The position numbers and the translations under genes were made by a program. This document shows, piece by piece, positions 18,134 to 27,009 of a stretch of DNA of 64,000 bases. Each line of letters starts with the position of its first letter. Position 1 is the first letter of the stretch. Origin of the DNA: Aquimarina macrocephali JAMB N27 (GTDB taxonomy: Bacteria > Bacteroidota > Bacteroidia > Flavobacteriales > Flavobacteriaceae); assembly GCF_000520995.1 (NCBI RefSeq), contig NZ_JACA01000013.1, positions 62,001 to 126,000 of the forward strand, read 5' to 3'. The notes below the pieces were generated by a model. It was not told the DNA's origin and made no database searches. It worked only from the letters and a program-made list of their open reading frames with translations.

Positions 18134-18236
18134 GCGATAGGGATAGTAGTGGCATCCTTTTTCTTGATCATTAATACCCTTGGATAAGCTTAGGGTGGCC
18201 AAGAAAAAGATATAACGAATAGCCCGAAAATCGCCC
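18134..18236 (-). repeat. Palindromic interspersed repeat, copy 2 (inverted)
   Basis: Read on the minus strand, it has the same core as copies 1 and 3: CGGGCTATTCGTTATATC, then a T run and loop, then AAAAAGGATGCCACTAC and TATCCCTATCGC. The loop holds CCCTTGGATAAGCTTAGGG (18177-18195 on the plus strand), a worn copy of the small palindrome in copy 1. It fills the gap between the histidine kinase and serS. Confidence 0.75.
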
Positions 18237-18248
18237 AAAAAAGATATC

Positions 18249-19520
18249 ATGTTAATAGTACAAAACATCATAGCAAACAAAGAAGCGTATATAAAAGCTT
18301 TGACAAAAAGGAATTTTGACGCCGCTGCTGTTTTAGAAGAAATTATTGGCCTGGATGAAAGTCGACGTGCCACACAGACTAAATTAGACAATACTCTGGC
18401 CGACTCTAATAAATTCTCTAAAGAAATAGGGATGCTATTTAAAAATGGTGAACAGCAAAAAGCAAACCTGTTAAAAGAGAAAACTGCACAATTAAAAGAT
18501 AGCTCTAAGCAATTATCAACAGAACTTACTGATATCCAAGAGAAATTAATCCAGTTGTTGTACACCATTCCAAATGTCCCTCACGATTCTGTTCCTAATG
18601 GTCAAAGTGACGAAGACAATGAAGAGATTTTTCGTGAAGGTGATATTCCTGTTTTAGAAGAAGGTGCGTTACCACATTGGGAGCTTGCCAAAAAGTATGA
18701 CATTATTGATTTTGAATTGGGTGTAAAAATAACAGGAGCTGGTTTCCCTGTGTATAAAGGTAAAGGTGCTCGATTGCAACGTGCTTTGATTAGCTATTTT
18801 TTGGATAAAAATACTGATGCAGGGTATAAAGAATTTCAGGTACCTCATCTGGTTAATGAAGCATCAGGATATGGTACTGGACAATTACCCGATAAAGAAG
18901 GGCAAATGTATCATGTAACCGGAGACGATCTATACCTTATCCCTACTGCAGAAGTTCCTGTGACCAATATGTTTAGAGACGAGTTATTACAAGAAAGTGA
19001 TCTTCCTATTTGCTGTACGGGATATACTCCATGTTTTAGACGTGAGGCAGGTTCTTATGGTGCGCATGTACGTGGTTTAAATCGTTTGCATCAATTTGAT
19101 AAGGTAGAAATTGTGCGTATCGAAAAACCAGAAAACTCTTATAATGCTCTTGATGGAATGGTAGATCATATAAAAAGTATCCTTAACGATTTACAATTAC
19201 CGTATCGTATACTACGCCTTTGTGGTGGGGATATTGGATTTACTGCTGCACTAACATTTGATTTCGAAGTTTTCTCTACAGCGCAAGATCGTTGGTTAGA
19301 GATTAGTTCTGTATCTAACTTTGAATCTTATCAAGCTAATCGCTTAAAATTAAGGTTTAAAGATGCGAAGGGAAAAAATCAGTTAGCACATACACTTAAT
19401 GGAAGCTCATTAGCATTACCTAGAGTACTCGCAGGTATATTAGAAAATTACCAAACTCCAAAAGGTATCAAAATCCCTGAAGTACTAGTTCCTTACTGTG
19501 GATTTGAATATATAGATTAA
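18249..19520 (+). CDS. serS: Seryl-tRNA synthetase
   Basis: A 423-residue class II synthetase that charges tRNA-Ser. The N-terminal long coiled-coil arm spans residues ~25-105. Motif 2 is CTGYTPCFRREAGSYG with TAEVPVTN before it. Motif 3 is LNGSSLALPRVLAGILENYQ. The length is normal. It starts 12 nt after repeat copy 2. Its terminator is the 15-bp inverted repeat that overlaps the start of the next gene. Confidence 0.97.
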   Translation: MLIVQNIIANKEAYIKALTKRNFDAAAVLEEIIGLDESRRATQTKLDNTLADSNKFSKEIGMLFKNGEQQKANLLKEKTAQLKDSSKQLSTELTDIQEKLIQLLYTIPNVPHDSVPNGQSDEDNEEIFREGDIPVLEEGALPHWELAKKYDIIDFELGVKITGAGFPVYKGKGARLQRALISYFLDKNTDAGYKEFQVPHLVNEASGYGTGQLPDKEGQMYHVTGDDLYLIPTAEVPVTNMFRDELLQESDLPICCTGYTPCFRREAGSYGAHVRGLNRLHQFDKVEIVRIEKPENSYNALDGMVDHIKSILNDLQLPYRILRLCGGDIGFTAALTFDFEVFSTAQDRWLEISSVSNFESYQANRLKLRFKDAKGKNQLAHTLNGSSLALPRVLAGILENYQTPKGIKIPEVLVPYCGFEYID

Positions 19521-19539
19521 GGGATCCATAACATATTAC

Positions 19540-19593
19540 TAAAGCGCATTTTGCTATCTTTACAAAAAAACTTGCAAAATGCGCTTTATCTTT
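19540..19593 (+). terminator. serS terminator overlapping the promoter and start codon of the next gene
   Basis: Perfect 15-base arms TAAAGCGCATTTTGC (19540-19554) and GCAAAATGCGCTTTA (19574-19588) surround a 19-nt loop, and a T-rich tract (TCTTTTTC) follows. The 3' arm contains the ATG (19579) of the TPR gene. The loop starts with TATCTTTA, a good -7 box, so a transcript begun there would lack the 5' arm and could not form the hairpin. Confidence 0.75.
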
Positions 19594-21366
19594 TTCTATA
19601 TTACCCTGTTGTTTACTTTTTCGACGATTGCGCAGTCGGAGCAGTTAGCAAAAAACTATATCCAGCAGGGACAATACGAAAAAGCACTTTCTGTCTACAA
19701 AAAATTATATACCAAAAACCCAAACCGAATTAATTATTTATTAGGGTTAGTAGAATCTCATCAACAATTAGAACATTTTGATAAAGCAGAGAGCATTCTA
19801 AAAAAGCGAATTGAGAAAATTCCAAATAATGCTCAAATTCTGGTCGAATTAGGGCACCATTATGATCTGCAAGGTAAAACAGAGCAAGCTCGTACTTACT
19901 ATGATAAAGCTATAGAAACCTATAATAACAATAATGCAAATCATGCCTATTCACTTGCCCAAACTTTTGAAAAATATAGTTTATTAGATGAAGCAGCTTT
20001 AATTTATGAAAAAGGGATGAAGCACAATCCCAGAGCAAATTTTAATGTACAATTAGCCAAAATCTATGGAGAACAGGGGAAACTAGAAAAAATGTTTGAT
20101 AGCTATTTGGCATTATTGCGATTGCAGCCTAATTATATAAATATTGTACAACGAAATTTTAGTGACTACATAACAGATAGTCCAACGGGTGAGGCAAATG
20201 TTATATTTAGAAAGTTATTGATTAAAAAACTCCAACGGAATCCCAATATCTTATATAATGAAATGCTAAGCTGGCTTTTTGTACAACAAAAGGAATTTAA
20301 AAAAGCATTTATACAAGAAAAAGCAATATATAAGCGTAAACAGGAAAGTCCCGAAGGGATTATAGATCTGGCAAGAATTGCTATTTCGGAAAAAGATATT
20401 AAGTCTGCGGTAGAAATTCTAAATTATATTTTAGAAACATCGGCTTCAAAAGATATGAAGCTTACAGCTCATAAAATTATCCTGAAGGCAAAAGTAGATA
20501 ATGCCTCCAAAAAAGAACATAAAACTATTATAGAGCAATATAATACAGTATTTAAGGAATATGGAAAAGCCAGAGAAACTATAGGATTACAGATTGATTA
20601 TTCGCATTTTCTAGCTTTTAAACAGGATAAAAAACAGGAAGCTATTCGTTTTTTAAAAGATATATTAGATAGAGAACCACTATCAAGGTTTCAATCTTCT
20701 AGAATAAAAATGAAAATTGCAGATATTCTGGTATTGGATCAAAAATTTAATCAGGCATTAATTTATTATACCCAGGTACAAAATGCTTTAAAAAATAATT
20801 TCTTAGCGCAAGATGCTAGGTTTAAAGTAGCAAAGACCAGTTATTATAAAGGGGATTTTGCCTGGGCACAAACGCAACTCGATGTACTAAAGTCTTCTAC
20901 CTCTCAATTGATTGCTAACGATGCTATGGAGTTAAGTCTAATTATTAGTGATAATTCTCTTGAGGATTCTACTCAAACTGCTTTAAAGATTTTTGCAAAG
21001 GCCGATCTATTAGCTTTTCAGAATAAAAATCAGGATGCAATTACTATGCTTGAAATTATCTTAACTCAACATAAAGGTGAAAAAATTGAGGATGAAGCTT
21101 TTTTACGACAGGCTAAACTATTTGAAAAAGAAAAGCAATTCGAAAAAGCTAAAATCAACTATCTAAAAATTATTGAATTTTATAATGATGATATCCTCGT
21201 TGATGATGCCTATTATTGGTTAGCCGAGCTCTATGTGAATGAGCTAGGAGAGCCCGAAAAAGCTAAAGAATTATATGAAAAGATAATTTTTAATCACGCA
21301 GATAGTATTTATTTTGTAGATGCCCGAAAAAAATACAGAACCTTAAGAGGAGATGCTATAAATTAA
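19579..21366 (+). CDS. Secreted tetratricopeptide-repeat protein
   Basis: A 595-residue protein with a signal peptide (MRFIFFYITLLFTFSTIAQS) and TPR-like helix pairs throughout, for example YIQQGQYEKALSVYKKLY, ELGHHYDLQGKTEQARTYYD and YYWLAELYVNELGEPEKAKE. It has no enzymatic domain and is probably a periplasmic scaffold or outer-membrane-associated assembly factor. The first three codons lie in the serS terminator hairpin, and the likely promoter is TATCTTTA in its loop. Confidence 0.85.
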   Translation: MRFIFFYITLLFTFSTIAQSEQLAKNYIQQGQYEKALSVYKKLYTKNPNRINYLLGLVESHQQLEHFDKAESILKKRIEKIPNNAQILVELGHHYDLQGKTEQARTYYDKAIETYNNNNANHAYSLAQTFEKYSLLDEAALIYEKGMKHNPRANFNVQLAKIYGEQGKLEKMFDSYLALLRLQPNYINIVQRNFSDYITDSPTGEANVIFRKLLIKKLQRNPNILYNEMLSWLFVQQKEFKKAFIQEKAIYKRKQESPEGIIDLARIAISEKDIKSAVEILNYILETSASKDMKLTAHKIILKAKVDNASKKEHKTIIEQYNTVFKEYGKARETIGLQIDYSHFLAFKQDKKQEAIRFLKDILDREPLSRFQSSRIKMKIADILVLDQKFNQALIYYTQVQNALKNNFLAQDARFKVAKTSYYKGDFAWAQTQLDVLKSSTSQLIANDAMELSLIISDNSLEDSTQTALKIFAKADLLAFQNKNQDAITMLEIILTQHKGEKIEDEAFLRQAKLFEKEKQFEKAKINYLKIIEFYNDDILVDDAYYWLAELYVNELGEPEKAKELYEKIIFNHADSIYFVDARKKYRTLRGDAIN

Positions 21367-21392
21367 ATCACCTGTAAATCTTTGCTTCTTTG

Positions 21393-21400
21393 TAACTTTG
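21393..21400 (+). promoter_or_regulatory. Probable -7 element for the DUF4286-rsmA unit
   Basis: TAACTTTG fits TAnnTTTG and lies 51 nt upstream of the DUF4286 start. The -33 box is not clear. Confidence 0.4.
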
Positions 21401-21450
21401 CGCCTTTGTGATTATACTAAATACTATTTCCCAAAACATTAACAACTAAC

Positions 21451-21765
21451 ATGTACATATATAACGTTACCATAAATATAGAAGAAACTATCCATGACGA
21501 ATGGTTAGATTGGATGAAAGAGGAGCATATACCTGATATGCTTTCCACGGGAAAGTTTAGTAAAGCATTAATGACTAAAGTATTGGTAGAAGAAGAAATG
21601 GGAGGTGTCACCTATTCTGTACAATACACGACCAACAATAAAGAAACTTTACAAAAATACTATGATGAGGACGCAGATCGTCTTAGGTCAAAATCTAATC
21701 GTTTTACTGGTAAATTTGTAGCGTTTAGAACCGAGTTAGAAATTGTAAGTGAACGGAATGAGTAA
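21451..21765 (+). CDS. DUF4286 family protein
   Basis: A 104-residue ferredoxin-like-fold protein starting [19 protein letters not shown], then [16 protein letters not shown], which matches DUF4286 proteins. Its function is unknown. It overlaps rsmA by 8 nt (ATGAGTAA), so the two are translationally coupled, an arrangement I believe is common in flavobacteria. A link to ribosome biogenesis is only a context-based guess. Confidence 0.87.
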   Translation: MYIYNVTINIEETIHDEWLDWMKEEHIPDMLSTGKFSKALMTKVLVEEEMGGVTYSVQYTTNNKETLQKYYDEDADRLRSKSNRFTGKFVAFRTELEIVSERNE

Positions 21766-22624
21766 ATCAAAAAAAAATAAAAAATATAGCTCCAGTCCCA
21801 AATCTTCTTTCGAAAAAACTGCAGTAAAGGCAAAAAAACACCTGGGACAACATTTTCTAAAGGATGAAAATATTGCCAAAAAGATTGGTGACACCCTTAC
21901 TTTGCAAGGTTACAAAAATGTTGTTGAAATTGGCCCAGGAATGGGAGTTCTTACCAAATATATTCTTCAAAAAGATATTGATGTTATAGCCATGGATCTA
22001 GACAGAGAGTCTATCGAATATCTTAACACTAATTTTCATCTCGAACATACAGAAGCGCTAAGAGGAAATACTACATTTCGAGTAATAGAGGCTGATTTTC
22101 TAAAGTTTGATCTAAATTTATTATTTACCAAAGAACAATTTGCAATAACAGGTAACTTTCCTTACAATATTTCTACTCAAATTGTTTTCAAAACATTAGA
22201 AAACAAAGATCGTATTCCTGAATTTACCGGGATGTTTCAAAAAGAAGTTGCCCAGCGTATTTGTGAAAAAGCGGGTAGTAAAGCCTACGGTATTCTTTCG
22301 GTGCTTACACAAGCTTTTTATGATGCCGAATATCTATTTACTGTTTCTCCAGATGTTTTTAACCCTCCTCCCAAGGTAGATAGTGGAGTATTGCGATTGA
22401 TTAGAAAAAATGAATATGCTCTGCCTTGTGATGAAAAATTATTTTTTAGAGTCGTAAAGACTGCTTTTGGACAACGTCGTAAAACTTTAAGAAATAGTCT
22501 TAAAACTTTTGAATTGAATGATGAGACCAAAACATTAGAAATTCTGACTAAACGCCCCGAACAATTGTCTGTTGATCAATTTATAGAATTGACATTATTA
22601 ATTGAAAAACAACAGGTTAAGTGA
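21758..22624 (+). CDS. rsmA: 16S rRNA (adenine1518/1519-N6)-dimethyltransferase
   Basis: A 288-residue KsgA/RsmA that dimethylates two adenines near the 3' end of 16S rRNA. After a Lys/Ser-rich N-terminal tail come [15 protein letters not shown], the SAM loop [12 protein letters not shown], and the catalytic [11 protein letters not shown] (NxPY). The C-terminal part has [13 protein letters not shown] use the ATG at 21758; a GTG three codons upstream is possible. Confidence 0.97.
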   Translation: MSKSKKNKKYSSSPKSSFEKTAVKAKKHLGQHFLKDENIAKKIGDTLTLQGYKNVVEIGPGMGVLTKYILQKDIDVIAMDLDRESIEYLNTNFHLEHTEALRGNTTFRVIEADFLKFDLNLLFTKEQFAITGNFPYNISTQIVFKTLENKDRIPEFTGMFQKEVAQRICEKAGSKAYGILSVLTQAFYDAEYLFTVSPDVFNPPPKVDSGVLRLIRKNEYALPCDEKLFFRVVKTAFGQRRKTLRNSLKTFELNDETKTLEILTKRPEQLSVDQFIELTLLIEKQQVK

Positions 22625-22660
22625 TTAACATACTCATAAAGTCTAATTAAATTCTTTGGT

Positions 22661-22668
22661 TATCTTTG
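22661..22668 (+). promoter_or_regulatory. Probable -7 element of mgtE
   Basis: TATCTTTG is an exact TAnnTTTG match 38 nt upstream of the mgtE ATG, in the short gap after rsmA. Confidence 0.55.
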
Positions 22669-22705
22669 TGGGCGTTTGTGAAGGGGATCACTAAATACTG
22701 AGTAT

Positions 22706-24061
22706 ATGCAATTTAAAGTTTCTAATGAGTTAATCGAACAGGTACGACACCTCATCCGTGAAGAAGGTGATACTCGTCTGCGCGAAATGCTTAGTGAAAT
22801 ACATTTTGCTGATGTTGCCGAAATCATTAGTGAACTTGGCTTATCTGAAGCTACCTACCTTATTAAATTATTGGATAGCGAAAAAACCTCTGAAGCTCTT
22901 ATGGAGCTCGAAGAAGATTTTCGTGAACGTATCCTTGAAAACCTTTCTGCAAAAGAGATTGCAGAAGAGTTAGAAGAAATGGCTACTGATGATGCTGCTG
23001 ATATTGTTGCCGAACTTCCCGATGATCGTGCAGAAAAAGTAATTGCCGAGATAGAGGATGAAAAACGTGCAGAAGATATTAAAGAGCTTCTTACCTATGA
23101 TGAAGATACTGCAGGTGGACTAATGGCTAAAGAGCTCGTAATGGTAAAAGAAACCTGGACCGTAGCTGGTTGTGTTAGAGAAATGCGACGACAGGCAGAA
23201 AATGTTACTCGAGTACATTCTATTTATGTTGTAGATAAAGATGAAAAGTTAAAAGGTAGACTATCTCTTAAGGATTTACTTACTGCCTCTGCAAAAACTC
23301 ATATTAGCGAAGTATATATTCCAAAAGTAGATTCTGTAGATGTAGATACCGAAGGAGAAGAAGTAGCTCGTATTATGCAAAAATATGATCTTGAAGCTAT
23401 CCCTGTAGTAGACAAAGAAAATGTATTGGTTGGTCGAGTAACTATAGATGATATTGTAGATTTTATTAAGGATGAGGCTGAGAAAGATTATCAATTAGCC
23501 GCGGGTATTTCTCAAGATGTAGAAGCAGATGATAATGTATGGGAGCTTACCAGAGCACGATTACCCTGGTTAATTTTAGGCCTTTTTGGGGGATTAGGAA
23601 GTGTATTCATTATGCAGGGCTTTGAAGGTGTAATGACCAATCCAAGAATTAGAGATTTATTTTTCTATACACCACTAATTGCTGCTATGGCAGGAAATGT
23701 TGGTGTTCAATCCTCTGCAATTATTGTACAAGGGTTAGCAAATAACGTAGTAAAAGGAAGTTTATTAAATCGATTATTAAAAGAAGTAAGCCTTAGTTTA
23801 ATTAATGGTTCTGCATTAGCACTACTTATTATTGTTTTTGGTTTTATAATGAGCTATGAACTCTCGTTTAGTTTAACCATAGCAATTGCACTTATGAGTG
23901 TTATTATTGTAGCTGCACTTATTGGTACTTTTGTTCCTATTATTCTTGATAAAAGAGGTATTGATCCTGCAATTGCTACAGGTCCCTTTATTACAACAAG
24001 TAATGATATTTTTGGGATCTTCTTATTCTTTTATATAGCAAAACTTATTTTAGGATTTTAG
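22706..24061 (+). CDS. mgtE: Magnesium transporter MgtE
   Basis: A 451-residue MgtE channel. The N-terminal superhelical acidic domain (residues ~1-130, DDAADIVAELPDDRAE) is followed by a pair of CBS domains (~135-255), the plug helix and five membrane helices (PLIAAMAGNVGVQSSAI is the conserved pore region). The acidic domains sense cytoplasmic Mg2+ and gate the pore. The length is standard. It is separately transcribed from the promoter at 22661. Confidence 0.96.
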   Translation: MQFKVSNELIEQVRHLIREEGDTRLREMLSEIHFADVAEIISELGLSEATYLIKLLDSEKTSEALMELEEDFRERILENLSAKEIAEELEEMATDDAADIVAELPDDRAEKVIAEIEDEKRAEDIKELLTYDEDTAGGLMAKELVMVKETWTVAGCVREMRRQAENVTRVHSIYVVDKDEKLKGRLSLKDLLTASAKTHISEVYIPKVDSVDVDTEGEEVARIMQKYDLEAIPVVDKENVLVGRVTIDDIVDFIKDEAEKDYQLAAGISQDVEADDNVWELTRARLPWLILGLFGGLGSVFIMQGFEGVMTNPRIRDLFFYTPLIAAMAGNVGVQSSAIIVQGLANNVVKGSLLNRLLKEVSLSLINGSALALLIIVFGFIMSYELSFSLTIAIALMSVIIVAALIGTFVPIILDKRGIDPAIATGPFITTSNDIFGIFLFFYIAKLILGF

Positions 24062-24125
24062 ATCACAAATCTTCTTTCAAATTTTAAAATAGTTGTATTT
24101 TTAATCGATATCAACTCTCCTATTC

Positions 24126-24521
24126 ATGAAATCCGAAATTTTTGAATTCCATTTTACAGTTCCGGCATCAGCAATAGATGATATGGATCATGTAAATAAT
24201 GTAGTGTATCTACAATGGGTACAAGATGTTGCCAAAAAACATTGGGAATCCAGAACCGATGAGAGCATTAGGAACACATATGTCTGGGTAGTTCTTAATC
24301 ATTATATAGAATATCATAGCCCTGCTTATGAAAATGATGAAATCACACTACAAACCTGGATTGATAATTATAGAGGTGTTAGAAGTGAACGTCATACTAA
24401 AATTATAAACACGACCACTCAAAAAGTATTAGTTTCTGCCAAGACAAGCTGGTGTTTTTTACATAAGAAAACACTAAGACCTGCAAGAATCCCAGATGAA
24501 ATCACTTCTTTATTTCTTTAA
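24126..24521 (+). CDS. Acyl-CoA thioesterase (4HBT hotdog family)
   Basis: A 131-residue single hotdog domain. DDMDHVNNVVYLQWVQD is the typical 4-hydroxybenzoyl-CoA thioesterase type active-site segment (Asp followed by HVNN). It hydrolyses acyl-CoA thioesters, but the chain specificity is unknown. Its length is typical. Confidence 0.88.
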   Translation: MKSEIFEFHFTVPASAIDDMDHVNNVVYLQWVQDVAKKHWESRTDESIRNTYVWVVLNHYIEYHSPAYENDEITLQTWIDNYRGVRSERHTKIINTTTQKVLVSAKTSWCFLHKKTLRPARIPDEITSLFL

Positions 24522-24584
24522 ATAATGAAGAAACATTTCTATTGTTTTTTAAAAAGAAAAACATCAATAATACAGCAAAAATAG

Positions 24585-24811
24585 AATGTGAGTTCGGTGT
24601 AACAAAATTTACGTCAGTCAGAGTGATTTTCGATAGAAAATTGTCCTTGGACCAAGCTCAGCAGAGCTATCAAAGGCAAGTAAATTTTCAAGCAAAAGCC
24701 TTGTCATCCTGAGCTTCGTCGAAGGGTCGATACAATTTTTCTCCATTTCATTATGAAAAACCACTCAATTTGACGGTTTTTTAAATTAAAGCCTTACATC
24801 AAACTCACATT
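24585..24811. repeat. Long imperfect palindromic element (about 227 nt)
   Basis: Outer arms AATGTGAGTTCGGTGTAA (24585-24602) and TTACATCAAACTCACATT (24794-24811) are complementary at 16 of 18 positions. Inner arms (ACGTCAGTCAGAGTG near 24611 and CACTCAATTTGACGG near 24761) also pair in part. The centre contains CCTGAGCTTCGTCGAAGGG (24708-24726), a small palindrome type that also occurs in the loops of repeat copies 1 and 2. There is no ORF inside. This explains most of the 373-nt gap between the thioesterase and the DUF2807 gene. Confidence 0.7.
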
Positions 24812-24813
24812 AT

Positions 24814-24849
24814 AAACAAAAGAGGATGTCTGATAAATCAAACACCCTC
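24814..24849 (-). terminator. Terminator of the DUF2807 gene
   Basis: On the minus strand an 8-bp stem (GAGGGTGT / ACATCCTC, one G-U pair; 24842-24849 and 24822-24829) is followed by TTTTGTTTAT, about 45 nt past the stop codon. Confidence 0.7.
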
Positions 24850-24894
24850 CCACGCCAAGTCAAGTTATAGTTGGTAAACAAAATTTAGTACGCT

Positions 24895-25722
24895 TTACTT
24901 TTTTATTATTTTAGTCTTATCAGTGAGGGTTTTAACATCTAATTCGGGATTACCATATACATACACTATGCTTTTTCCTTGCGCATAAAGTTCCAAATTT
25001 CTTTTAGCGTATACATATGCATCTGCAGAATTATAAGTGTTTAAATCTGTAGAAGAAGTTTTCATTTTTTTAGCCTTAAGTTTTGATGAATCTTTAACAT
25101 CAAAAGAAGCATAATCTGTATCTCCATCCATATTTAATTCGGCAGCTTTGGTCATGGCAACTTTTATTTTATCTGTAACTACATAAGCTTTCAAATCTGT
25201 TTTGCCATTCATAATAATCGTAGTATTTTCTGATTTTATTTTAATTTTTCCTCTTACTTTATCATATAATGTAACTCTAACATCATCTGCTTTTATATTC
25301 AAATCCAAATAACTCGAATCATAGCCACTGATATATAATTTTTCAGAAATCAACTTTTTGTTACTTTTTACTTTAGCATCATTTTTAAGTATAATATGCT
25401 CTATTTCTTTTACATTCAAACTTATTTCTAGTTTTCTGCTTCTCACAATTCTATTGGTGGTATATATTTTTAATATACTGTCTTTTACTTTAAACTGAAC
25501 GATATCGATTAGATTCTCATCGGTTTTTAGGTAATATCCACTTTGATCACTTTGATTTAAAATTACTTCTAATTCATCATCAATTTCGACAGTATTAAAT
25601 GTTTCAGAAATATCTTTAGTGATTTCATTTATAATTCTATTTCCCTTAATTTTTGGTTTTTTTTGTGCGAAAATGGATATACTAAAGGATAGTAAAGCAA
25701 CTATAAGCATTAATTTTTTCAT
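24895..25722 (-). CDS. Secreted DUF2807-like (GIN domain) protein
   Basis: From ATG 25722 the protein has 275 residues with a signal peptide ending SIFAQ. The mature part is a repetitive beta structure of alternating hydrophobic residues (KLYISGYDSSYLDLNIKADD, TKAAELNMDGDTDYASFDVK) of the DUF2807 type, the putative auto-transporter adhesin head domain. Such proteins are common in the Bacteroidota envelope and their function is largely unknown. A start four codons upstream is less likely because MKKLMLIVALLSFS is a normal signal-peptide start. Confidence 0.75.
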   Translation of the reverse strand: MKKLMLIVALLSFSISIFAQKKPKIKGNRIINEITKDISETFNTVEIDDELEVILNQSDQSGYYLKTDENLIDIVQFKVKDSILKIYTTNRIVRSRKLEISLNVKEIEHIILKNDAKVKSNKKLISEKLYISGYDSSYLDLNIKADDVRVTLYDKVRGKIKIKSENTTIIMNGKTDLKAYVVTDKIKVAMTKAAELNMDGDTDYASFDVKDSSKLKAKKMKTSSTDLNTYNSADAYVYAKRNLELYAQGKSIVYVYGNPELDVKTLTDKTKIIKK

Positions 25723-26067
25723 TCTAAGGGCCATTTATTTTGTGTTTAAGTGTCTATAATAATTAAGACACCGTTTTTTTAGAAAGTCACATTTTGGTTC
25801 TTTTAAAAAAAATCTTAAGCTTTATTTTACTACCTAATATTCTTTAAGCAGTATCTTACTTTGGCTTATAAATACTCTAAATATTGATAGTTCTTCTTTG
25901 GAATTTTGATCACACACATTAAGTCATAAAAGAAAACAAAACACAAGAATAAAATGTGATAAAATGATGACCTCATCTTAAATATTTCTAAAATTAAGGG
26001 ATGATACATACCAAAGATACTGTATCTAATCTTTTATTAACTAATTTTGATGATCTATACAAAATAT
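25723..26067. other. Intergenic region between divergent genes
   Basis: This is 345 nt of AT-rich sequence between the DUF2807 gene (minus) and the dehydrogenase (plus), so it must hold both promoters. The one structure I see is a hairpin GTGTCT (25750-25755) / AGACAC (25766-25771) followed by CGTTTTTTT on the plus strand. It has the form of a terminator but has no gene to terminate. No ORF is supported. Confidence 0.5.
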
Positions 26068-27009
26068 ATGAAAATACTTCACCTCGATACAAACCATCCT
26101 CTGCTTTTAAGTCAACTCAAACAAGTTAGTTTTCAAAATGATGAAGATTGCACTTCTACAAAAGAAGAGATCGAATCCAAAATTCATAACTATAATGGAA
26201 TTATCATAAGAAGTCGATTTGCCATTGACAAAACTTTTTTGGATAAAGCCAAAAACTTAAAATTTATAGGACGTGTAGGTGCAGGATTAGAAAATATCGA
26301 TATCGAATACGCAGAGAAATTAGGGATCAAACTATTTAACGCACCAGAAGGGAATCGCAATGCAGTGGGTGAGCATGCACTGGGAATGATATTATCGTTA
26401 TTTAATAAATTAAATAATGGAGATCATAGTGTACGAAACGGACAATGGCTTCGTGAAGAGCATCGTGGTGTAGAACTCGATGGAAAAACGGTGGGTATTA
26501 TCGGGTACGGTAATATGGGTAGAGCCTTTGCAAAAAAGTTACGGGGTTTTGCTGTGGAAGTTATTTGCTATGATATTAAAAATGATGTAGAAAACAGTGA
26601 TGCAACACAAGTAGATCTTGATGAGTTCTTTGAAAAAATCGATGTTTTAAGTCTACACACTCCAGAAACTCCAGAGACTATAGGAATGATCAATAACACA
26701 TTCATCAATAAATTCAAAAAACCATTTTGGCTCATCAATACTGCCCGAGGAAAAAGTGTAGTGACTGAAGATCTGGTTAAAAGTATAAAAGAAGGAAAAA
26801 TATTGGGAGCAGGACTAGATGTTTTAGAATATGAAAAGTCATCTTTTGAGAATTTATTTACTTCAGAAAAAGATATGCCAAAAGAATTTAAAGAACTCCT
26901 TAAAATGAATAATGTAATCTTAAGTCCACATGTCGCAGGTTGGACCATAGAATCTAAAGAGAAATTAGCACAAACGATAGTTGATAAAATTAAAGCAGAG
27001 TTTTGTTAA
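26068..27009 (+). CDS. D-3-phosphoglycerate dehydrogenase-like 2-hydroxyacid dehydrogenase
   Basis: From ATG 26068, a 313-residue NAD-dependent D-2-hydroxyacid dehydrogenase. The N-terminal part shows GIIIRSRFAIDKTFL, LKFIGRVGAGLENID and the substrate Arg region. The Rossmann loop is VGIIGYGNMG, NTARGKSVV carries a catalytic Arg region, and the His is in LSPHVAGWT. It may catalyse the first step of serine synthesis, but it lacks the ACT domain of long SerA proteins, so another hydroxyacid is possible. The next gene starts inside its last codons. Confidence 0.87.
   Translation: MKILHLDTNHPLLLSQLKQVSFQNDEDCTSTKEEIESKIHNYNGIIIRSRFAIDKTFLDKAKNLKFIGRVGAGLENIDIEYAEKLGIKLFNAPEGNRNAVGEHALGMILSLFNKLNNGDHSVRNGQWLREEHRGVELDGKTVGIIGYGNMGRAFAKKLRGFAVEVICYDIKNDVENSDATQVDLDEFFEKIDVLSLHTPETPETIGMINNTFINKFKKPFWLINTARGKSVVTEDLVKSIKEGKILGAGLDVLEYEKSSFENLFTSEKDMPKEFKELLKMNNVILSPHVAGWTIESKEKLAQTIVDKIKAEFC

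Noticed and set aside
24845..24862. Similarity of CCCTCCCACGCCAAGTCA to a stretch at 44640-44657
   Set aside because: Four mismatches in 18 and different surroundings (a terminator here, a leader region there). It is probably chance.
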